From Ruminococcaceae bacterium UBA6434 (lineage in GTDB: Bacteria; Bacillota; Clostridia; Oscillospirales; Acutalibacteraceae): 64,000 bases of DNA. The notes under the pieces are model-generated. The model had not been told where the DNA came from. It searched no databases and saw only the letters and a program-made list of their open reading frames with translations. The position numbers and the translations under genes are program-made. Positions 57,995 to 64,000 of the stretch are shown here, in pieces (position 1 is the stretch's first letter; each line of letters starts with the position of its first letter). The DNA lies in assembly GCA_002437245.1 (NCBI GenBank), contig DJOQ01000050.1, positions 5,308 through 69,307 on the forward strand, written 5' to 3'.

Positions 57995-59017
57995 ATGGAT
58001 ATTAAAAACACATTAAAGGAGCTGACCTCGGCAGTCGGCGTATCCGGGAAGGAATCCGACGCGGTAAAAACAGCCGAAAAGCTTTTGTCCGGGTTCGGGA
58101 AAACGCACGAGGACGTTCTTCATTCCGCCGTATGCGAAATCGAGGGGTCGCTCCCCGGGCACATTCTTCTTGACGCCCATATCGACCGCATAGGTCTTAT
58201 TGTTACCTCAGTCACAGACGAGGGCTTTTTGCACGTTGCCCCCTGCGGCGGCGTTGACCGTCGTACATTAAACGGGCAGGAGGTAACCGTCTACGGAAAA
58301 AAAGAGGTTTTCGGCGTCATAGCGAGCACTCCGCCGCATCTCGCGAGCGGAGACAATGAGCGCAAGGCGACGGAGTTTGACGATATACTGATTGATATAG
58401 GCGCAAAAAATAAGCAGTCGGCGGAAAAGCTCGTCTCCCCGGGCGACAGGGCGGTTGTTAATTCCTCTTTCCTCTCACTCTGCGGCGACGAGGTCTCCTG
58501 CGGTGCGCTTGACGACAGAGCAGGAGTTGCCGTACTGCTTTATGCGCTTGAACTCATAAAGGGCAAGCCGCACAAAAAGGTTACCGCCGTATTTTCTTCA
58601 CGCGAAGAGACAAGCGAGGGCGGAGCCAAAGCGGCGGCATTTAATTCCGACGCCGACGAGCTGATTGCCGTTGACGTGAGCTTTGCAAAAACTCCGGACA
58701 GCAAGGCGGAGGAATGCGGAATAATGGGTAAGGGACCTATGATAGGCGTTTCGCCGTCGCTTTCATACGAATTCAGCGAAGAGCTTGTGCGCGTTGCCGA
58801 GAAAAACGACATTCCGTATCAGCTTGAGGTTATGGGCGGCAGAACCGGCACGAATTTGGACGTTATGACCACGGAGCGCGGCGGAATTAAGAGCGCGCTC
58901 ATATCAATACCCCAAAAATATATGCACACCGGAATAGAGGTTGTGTCCGTTACGGACATTGAGCTTTGCGCAAAGCTCATTGCCGCGTATATTCTCGGAG
59001 GTGATTTAAATGCTTAA
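57995..59017 (+). CDS. M42-family metallopeptidase (first of pair)
   Basis: The 340-residue protein has all M42 metal and catalytic residues in context: DAHID, GALDDRAG, SREETSEGG, AVDVSFA and YMHTGIEVV. The family comprises cobalt/zinc aminopeptidases forming TET dodecamers that trim peptides in the cytoplasm; some members are endoglucanase-like by name only. It overlaps the second M42 gene by 8 bases. Confidence 0.93.
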   Translation: MDIKNTLKELTSAVGVSGKESDAVKTAEKLLSGFGKTHEDVLHSAVCEIEGSLPGHILLDAHIDRIGLIVTSVTDEGFLHVAPCGGVDRRTLNGQEVTVYGKKEVFGVIASTPPHLASGDNERKATEFDDILIDIGAKNKQSAEKLVSPGDRAVVNSSFLSLCGDEVSCGALDDRAGVAVLLYALELIKGKPHKKVTAVFSSREETSEGGAKAAAFNSDADELIAVDVSFAKTPDSKAEECGIMGKGPMIGVSPSLSYEFSEELVRVAEKNDIPYQLEVMGGRTGTNLDVMTTERGGIKSALISIPQKYMHTGIEVVSVTDIELCAKLIAAYILGGDLNA

Positions 59018-60020
59018 CGAGCTTTGTAATTTAAACGGTATTTCCGGCAGGGAGCACGCCGTAAGAGATTATATAATTTCGCATTTGCCGTCGGACGCGG
59101 AATATCACACCGATCCGCTCGGCAGTCTCATAGTTTATAAAAAAGGCAAAGCCGAGCCGAAAAATAAAGTTATGCTCGACGCGCATATGGACGAAGTCGG
59201 ATTCATAATAACTTATATAACGGATGACGGATACCTGAAGTTCACCACGGTCGGCGGAATTGACGAACGCGTTATTTTCGGCAGAGCGGTAAAGGTGGGT
59301 AAGGAGCTTATCCCCGGCGTTATAGGCGGCAAGGCCATACACCAGACCACGGCGGAGGAAAAGGGCAAATTGCCGTCGGTGGAAAATATGTATATTGACA
59401 TCGGCGCGAGTTCAAAAGAAGAGGCTTTGTCTCACGTTTCGCTCGGCGACGCGGTGTATTTTGACTCGTGTTACCGCGAATTCGGCGACGGCTTTATCAA
59501 GGCGAAGGCCATTGACGACCGCGTCGGCTGTGAAATCTTATTAAGACTTATAAATTCCGATTTGCCGTATTCGGCGACTTTCTGCTTCTCGGTTCAAGAG
59601 GAGATAGGCACTCGCGGAGCTGCGGCTGCGGCTTATTCGGTTGCGCCCGATTTCGCAATTGTTATAGAGGGCACAACCGCAGCCGACATTTCGGGCGTTC
59701 CCGAGGAAAAAAAGGTCTGCCGTTTGGGCGGCGGCGCCGTTGTCAGCTTTATGGACAGGGGAACCGTCTATGACAGCGAGCTTTATAAAAAGGCGTTTGA
59801 AATTGCCGAAAAGAACGGCATCAGGTGTCAGACCAAAACCGTTGTGGCGGGCGGCAACAATGCCTCTGCCATACACAAGGCGGCAGGCGGCATAAAAACT
59901 CTTGCCGTGTCGGTTCCGTGCAGATACATTCATTCGGGCAGCTCGGTTGCCGAAAAGGAAGATATAGAAAGCACATTTGAGCTTGCAAGGGCGCTTCTTG
60001 CGGAGTTTTCGCAGTGCTGA
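59010..60020 (+). CDS. M42-family metallopeptidase (second of pair)
   Basis: The 336-residue protein is paralogous to the previous one, with DAHMDEVG, KAIDDRVG, VQEEIGTRGA, VIEGTTAAD and YIHSGSSV. The catalytic set looks complete. GGAGGTG precedes the ATG at 59010, inside the upstream gene. The two enzymes may form mixed TET particles or have different side-chain preference. It overlaps the GNAT gene by 7 bases. Confidence 0.93.
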   Translation: MLNELCNLNGISGREHAVRDYIISHLPSDAEYHTDPLGSLIVYKKGKAEPKNKVMLDAHMDEVGFIITYITDDGYLKFTTVGGIDERVIFGRAVKVGKELIPGVIGGKAIHQTTAEEKGKLPSVENMYIDIGASSKEEALSHVSLGDAVYFDSCYREFGDGFIKAKAIDDRVGCEILLRLINSDLPYSATFCFSVQEEIGTRGAAAAAYSVAPDFAIVIEGTTAADISGVPEEKKVCRLGGGAVVSFMDRGTVYDSELYKKAFEIAEKNGIRCQTKTVVAGGNNASAIHKAAGGIKTLAVSVPCRYIHSGSSVAEKEDIESTFELARALLAEFSQC

Positions 60021-60745
60021 AGCTTTTAGATGAAGAAACGGATTTAGACGCGGTTTTGTCGGGCAAAAGGGAAATAAGCCTTGCGGCAAAATACATTGAA
60101 TTTATGATGTCGGGCGGAAATCATATCGGAGTCTGGGCGCAGACGGACGAAAATGCAGACGCTTCGGCGCTCGTTTTAAAGAAGAAAAACGGCGATGTGC
60201 TTGTGTGCCGTTTTAAGGGCTGCGACGAAGAAGAATTATCGGAGTTTACGGGATTTCTCGGTGGGGACGTATTTATCTGTTCCGAAAATGACGACTGTGC
60301 CGAGCGGATTTTTATGGTTCTCTCTGATTTGCCGCAGACGCCGACCTCTTCCGAATCGCTTTTTGATATCACTTCTTCGGAATACGCTGTTTTGACGGGC
60401 GTAAAGCCGAAAGAAAACGACCGAGCCTTTCTCGAATGGCTGTCAAAAACGAGCCGCGGAGTGTTCGGCGGCGGCACAAAAATAAAGTGCGTAAGAGAAA
60501 ACGGCAAAACGGTTTCGCTTGCCGCAGGCGATATAATCGGGAAAGACGCGTATATACGCGACGTTGCGACAAGCGAAAATTATCGCGGCAGAGGGTTTGC
60601 CGCGGACTGTGTAATATCGCTCTCGCGCGAGCTTAAAAAAACGGCGGACTGCATTTTTTTGATGTGTAAGCCCGAAAATGCAAAGCTGTATGAAAAATGC
60701 GGATTTCGCAAAAAAGAATACATAATAAGAAAGAACGTAAAATGA
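60014..60745 (+). CDS. GNAT-family acetyltransferase
   Basis: In the 243-residue protein only the C-terminal half (about 150-240) shows the GNAT fold: YIRDVATSENYRGRGFAADC (acetyl-CoA loop R-G-x-G-F-A), then LYEKCGFRKKEYI. The N-terminal half is a divergent, probably degenerate GNAT-like domain. The GTG at 60014 overlaps the upstream stop. The downstream start overlaps as ATGA. The substrate is unknown; coupling to peptidases suggests an amino acid or peptide amine. Confidence 0.8.
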   Translation: MLKLLDEETDLDAVLSGKREISLAAKYIEFMMSGGNHIGVWAQTDENADASALVLKKKNGDVLVCRFKGCDEEELSEFTGFLGGDVFICSENDDCAERIFMVLSDLPQTPTSSESLFDITSSEYAVLTGVKPKENDRAFLEWLSKTSRGVFGGGTKIKCVRENGKTVSLAAGDIIGKDAYIRDVATSENYRGRGFAADCVISLSRELKKTADCIFLMCKPENAKLYEKCGFRKKEYIIRKNVK

Positions 60746-62016
60746 AAGATTTTTTTGAATTCACGGAAAGAACCGAGAAAGCGTCAAAAGAGGCGCTGCT
60801 TCTCGCCGAAAAAAAGTTTTCGGAGATAGACGAAATAACCGAATACAATCAGCGAAAGGTGCTTGCGGCATTTATAAAAAACCGTGTTGACGAGACGGAC
60901 TTTAACTCCACAACCGGTTACGGCTACAACGATAAGGGCAGGGAAAAGCTCGACCGCCTGACTGCCGACATTTTCGGCGCCGAGGACGGCCTCATACGCG
61001 CCACGACATTGACGTGCGGAACCCACACCATAGCTACGGCGCTCTACGGCGTGTTAAGACCCGGCGACACCATGCTGAGTGTTACCGGAATTCCGTACGA
61101 CACCATACACCCCGTAATAGGGCTGGACGGAAAAAGCAAAGGTCACGGCTCGCTCGCCGATTTCGGCGTGAAGTTCGAGAGCATAGCCCTAACACAGGAC
61201 GATAAGATAGATTACGACGCAATAGAAAAAAGGGTCAGCCGCAAAGATGTCAGAATGGTATATATTCAGCGCTCGCGCGGATATTCGCTTCGCCATTCGA
61301 TTTCGGTTGACGAAATACAAAAGATAGCCGAAATTGCACATCGTGCAGACCCCGATACCGTGGTTATGACGGACAACTGCTACGGAGAATTCACGGAGAA
61401 AAAAGAGCCGTGCGACGTCGGAGCGGATATAGCGGCAGGCTCGCTTATCAAAAATCCGGGCGGCGCAATAGCCCCCTGCGGCGGATATATAGTAGGCAGA
61501 CCCGACCTTGTGGAAAACTGTGCTTACAGAATGACGACTCCCGGACTCGGCAGAGAGGTGGGCGCGACTCTCGGAACTACAAGAAGCCTGTATATGGGGC
61601 TTTTTTCGGCACCGCACGTAACGGGCGAGGCGCTCAAGACCGCAGTTTTTGCGGCGGCGCTTTTCAGTATTCTCGGATTTAAGGTGACGCCGCGACCCGA
61701 TGAAACGCGCCACGACATTATAGAGGCGGTCTGCCTTGAAAATGCCGACAGGCTTATAGCCTTTTGTCAGGGTATGCAAAAGGGCGCGCCGGTGGATTCG
61801 TATGTTTCGCCCGTGCCGTGGGATATGCCGGGTTACGACAGTCAGGTAATAATGTCCGCGGGAGCGTTTACGTCCGGCTCTTCCATAGAGCTGTCGTCGG
61901 ACGCACCTCTTCGCGAGCCGTACGCGGTTTGGATGCAGGGCGGAATCAACTTCCACAGCGGAAAGCTCGGCGTTATGCTGGCGGCGGACGAAATAATCAA
62001 AAGAGGACTTCTTTGA
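60742..62016 (+). CDS. Methionine gamma-lyase-family PLP enzyme (YnbB / aluminium-resistance type)
   Basis: The 424-residue fold-type I PLP protein resembles Bacillus YnbB: GYGYNDKGREKLDRL, TCGTHTIATALYGVLRPGD, the PLP lysine in GSLIKNPGGAIAPCGGYIVG, and TTPGLGREVGAT. The family is called aluminium resistance or methionine gamma-lyase family; its true reaction is poorly defined but probably involves C-S lyase chemistry. The ATG at 60742 overlaps the GNAT stop. Confidence 0.88.
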   Translation: MKDFFEFTERTEKASKEALLLAEKKFSEIDEITEYNQRKVLAAFIKNRVDETDFNSTTGYGYNDKGREKLDRLTADIFGAEDGLIRATTLTCGTHTIATALYGVLRPGDTMLSVTGIPYDTIHPVIGLDGKSKGHGSLADFGVKFESIALTQDDKIDYDAIEKRVSRKDVRMVYIQRSRGYSLRHSISVDEIQKIAEIAHRADPDTVVMTDNCYGEFTEKKEPCDVGADIAAGSLIKNPGGAIAPCGGYIVGRPDLVENCAYRMTTPGLGREVGATLGTTRSLYMGLFSAPHVTGEALKTAVFAAALFSILGFKVTPRPDETRHDIIEAVCLENADRLIAFCQGMQKGAPVDSYVSPVPWDMPGYDSQVIMSAGAFTSGSSIELSSDAPLREPYAVWMQGGINFHSGKLGVMLAADEIIKRGLL

Positions 62017-62057
62017 TAATCAATTTATATGCTTAGTATGGCGGAAAGGCTGATATT

Positions 62058-63566
62058 ATGGAACTCAGACATCTCAAAAGCGGAACCGACGTCAGAGGAA
62101 CGGCAGTAAATCCCGACGATCCGCAAAAAGTCGATTTGACCGATGAAGCGGTAAAGAGAATTACCGCGTCGTTTGTTGTATTTCTCGCCGAAAAGCTCGG
62201 CAAGAAAAAGGAAAGTCTCGTAATTTCCGTCGGACACGATTCGAGAATTTCGGCGGAGCGGATAAAGTCGGACGTAATCGACGCGCTGTCTTCATTCGGC
62301 CTTGAAATCAAGGACTGTGCGCTCGCGTCTACGCCGGCGATGTTTATGACAACTAAAATGCTCGGCTGTGACGGCGCCGTGCAGATAACCGCGAGCCATC
62401 ACCCGTGGGACAGAAACGGCCTTAAATTTTTCACTCTCGAGGGCGGACTCTCCGGCGACGAAATAGAGGGCATACTCAAATACGCCGAAGAGCACGAAAT
62501 CGAAAGTAAAACCGAAAAACAGAATTTACAGGAGGTCGATTTTATGTCGGTCTACTGTGAGCACCTTTGCGAAATGATACGCGAGGGCGTAAAGTCGGAG
62601 AATTACGAGAGACCCTTAAAGGGGCTTAAAATAGTTGTTGACGCAGGCAACGGAGTAGGCGGATTTTATGCCGAAAAGGTGCTCTCGCCACTCGGAGCGG
62701 ACACAACCGGCAGCCGCTATTTGGAGCCGGACGGTATGTTCCCGAATCATATTCCGAATCCCGAAAACGAGACGGCAATGAACTCCGTGCGTGAGGCGAC
62801 TCTCGGTGCAAAAGCCGACCTCGGCGTAATATTTGACACGGACGTTGACCGCGGAGGCTGCGTAAGCTCCGACGGTAAAGAGATAAACAGAAACGCGCTT
62901 GTCGCTCTGGCGTCGGTCATCGCGCTCGAAAACAATCCGGGCGGCACCGTTGTTACCGACTCCGTAACTTCGGCAGGGCTTACCGAGTTTATAGAAAAAA
63001 CGCTCGGCGGACATCATCTGCGCTTTAAACGCGGCTATAAAAACGTCATTGACGAGGCGGTAAGACTTGAGAAAAACGGTATAAACGCTCCGCTCGCCAT
63101 AGAGACTTCGGGGCACGCGGCATTCAGGGATAACTACTATCTCGACGACGGCGCATACCTCGTAACAAAAATCATAATCAAAGCCGCCGCGATGAAAAAA
63201 CAGGGCAAGGACCTTTCCGACCTCATAAAGGATTTGAAAGAGCCTGCCGAGGAAAAAGAGGTTCGCCTCAAAATAACCGAGGACGATTTCCGCGCTGTGG
63301 GAAACAAGCTTATAAGCAGTCTCTCCGATTTTGCCGCAAAGCGCGATGATTGGACAATTGCACCCGACAGCCACGAGGGAATCAAAATAATTTTCCCGAA
63401 GACCGAAAGCTTCTTTATTTTAAGGCAGAGTGTTCACGACCCGGTAATTCCCGTAAATTTCGAGAGCGCCGAAAAAGGCGGAGTGAAAAAAGCCGCAAAT
63501 TCGCTCTATGAATTTATAAAGGATTTCGGCGGCGTTGACATTTCTCCCCTCAAACAGATTTTATAA
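62058..63566 (+). CDS. Phosphomannomutase/phosphoglucomutase-family enzyme
   Basis: The 502-residue alpha-D-phosphohexomutase has the catalytic serine in TASHHPWDRNGLK, the metal loop FDTDVDRGG, the sugar loop ETSGHAAF and a C-terminal phosphate-binding region. It interconverts hexose 1- and 6-phosphates (Glc or Man). It would supply glucose 1-phosphate for galU. It lies 41 bases after the PLP gene and 21 bases before acpP. Confidence 0.9.
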   Translation: MELRHLKSGTDVRGTAVNPDDPQKVDLTDEAVKRITASFVVFLAEKLGKKKESLVISVGHDSRISAERIKSDVIDALSSFGLEIKDCALASTPAMFMTTKMLGCDGAVQITASHHPWDRNGLKFFTLEGGLSGDEIEGILKYAEEHEIESKTEKQNLQEVDFMSVYCEHLCEMIREGVKSENYERPLKGLKIVVDAGNGVGGFYAEKVLSPLGADTTGSRYLEPDGMFPNHIPNPENETAMNSVREATLGAKADLGVIFDTDVDRGGCVSSDGKEINRNALVALASVIALENNPGGTVVTDSVTSAGLTEFIEKTLGGHHLRFKRGYKNVIDEAVRLEKNGINAPLAIETSGHAAFRDNYYLDDGAYLVTKIIIKAAAMKKQGKDLSDLIKDLKEPAEEKEVRLKITEDDFRAVGNKLISSLSDFAAKRDDWTIAPDSHEGIKIIFPKTESFFILRQSVHDPVIPVNFESAEKGGVKKAANSLYEFIKDFGGVDISPLKQIL

Positions 63567-63587
63567 CCGCGTCAAATATGTTCGGAG

Positions 63588-63821
63588 GTGCTTTATACGT
63601 TATACGATACGATATGTGAAATATTGAGCGAACAGCTTGAAATTCCGCTTGATGAAATAACCGCCGAGTCAAAGCTGCGAGAAGATTTGTCGGCGGACAG
63701 TCTTGACCTTATCGACCTCGCAATGACCTTGGAGGACGAATTCAGAAAAGAAGTGCCGGACGAGGCGCTTGAAAAAATGAAAACGGTGGGCGACGTCGTC
63801 GCATTCATAGAGGAAGAGTAA
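63588..63821 (+). CDS. acpP: Acyl carrier protein
   Basis: The 77-residue acidic protein has the phosphopantetheine serine in LSADSLDLIDL and the usual four-helix pattern. It carries acyl chains for fatty-acid synthesis. The start is odd: the only canonical candidate that keeps helix 1 is the GTG at 63588, which directly abuts a GGAGG (63583-63587). The true start may be a non-canonical codon a few residues later. Confidence 0.9.
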   Translation: MLYTLYDTICEILSEQLEIPLDEITAESKLREDLSADSLDLIDLAMTLEDEFRKEVPDEALEKMKTVGDVVAFIEEE

Positions 63822-63853
63822 GCGGTATATTTTCGGTGAATGTTTTGCGGTGC

Positions 63854-64000
63854 GGACATTTTTACACCCTCTTTTCGGGGGATAGGAAAAAATGTTCGAA
63901 ATGGATTAACCGAACCTTAAGCGGCGCGGCAGCGGCGGTTAAGGCTTGCCCGAAGGCGTACAAATGTACTCCGAGGGTGAGGTTAATTCAGAGCAAAGAG
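63854..64000 (+). ncRNA. Candidate structured RNA or mobile-element end at window edge
   Basis: Two structural parts are visible. The first is a 10-base-pair hairpin, GGACATTTTT (63854-63863) with AAAAATGTTC (63888-63897). The second is a three-way junction. TTAACC (63906-63911) pairs with GGTTAA (63981-63986). Inside it are arm one, CCTTAA (63915-63920) with TTAAGG (63939-63944), and arm two, CTTGCCC with GGGTGAG, enclosing GTAC-aaat-GTAC. No terminator-like T-run follows. No plausible coding frame is seen. The element probably continues past 64000. Confidence 0.4.

Overview
This window is the replication-origin region of a low-to-mid GC Firmicute, most likely an Oscillospirales/Ruminococcaceae-type clostridium. 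Three things support this: the classic gene order around dnaA/rpmH, LL-diaminopimelate aminotransferase (DapL) together with DapF, and SpoIIE, which implies a spore former or a recent descendant of one. No rRNA, tRNA, phage, insertion sequence or CRISPR array was seen.

Layout. Bases 1-11400 hold mixed-strand genes: the 3' part of an acyl-ligase/ACP/acyltransferase fusion, maf, a DUF3048 lipoprotein, an EF-G2-like GTPase, a murL-murD pair that looks like the MurD2/MurL route to the D-Glu of peptidoglycan, an M14 peptidase homologue that has lost its catalytic residues, and a Nudix hydrolase. Bases 11400-20430 are a long minus-strand biosynthetic cluster read from a promoter before guaB: guaB, glyA, an ANTAR protein, dapF, dapL, purB, a RING/zinc-ribbon membrane protein and galU. 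Bases 20430-22850 hold a CPBP protease, tadA and mrp. Bases 23027-31907 are the left arm of the origin on the minus strand: dnaA, dnaN, an S4 protein, recF, remB-like, gyrB, gyrA.

The origin lies around 30370-32250. Genes diverge from it, with an AT-rich gap between dnaA and rpmH and a second gap between dnaA and dnaN. The right arm on the plus strand is rpmH, rnpA, yidD, yidC, khpB (jag), mnmE, mnmG, rsmG, noc, parA, a lipoprotein, parB and serS. Three parS sites are present, one of them inside mnmG. I find no canonical DnaA box, and the DnaA recognition helix is also altered.

Bases 44160-57700 hold rpsO and pnp, a PadR/DUF1700/DUF4097/PspC envelope cassette, spoIIE, two tandem serine-linker membrane proteins of unknown function, a D-2-hydroxyacid dehydrogenase, a VTT-domain membrane protein and galK. 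Bases 57995-63821 are a tightly coupled plus-strand run: two M42 peptidases, a GNAT protein, a methionine gamma-lyase-family enzyme, a phosphohexomutase and acyl carrier protein. The last 170 bases carry nested inverted repeats that look like a structured RNA.

A dispersed family of hairpin repeats occurs at three places (2462-2790, 10799-11090, 57737-57880). Each time it lies just 3' of a gene and in that gene's orientation, and its variable stem shows compensatory changes between copies.
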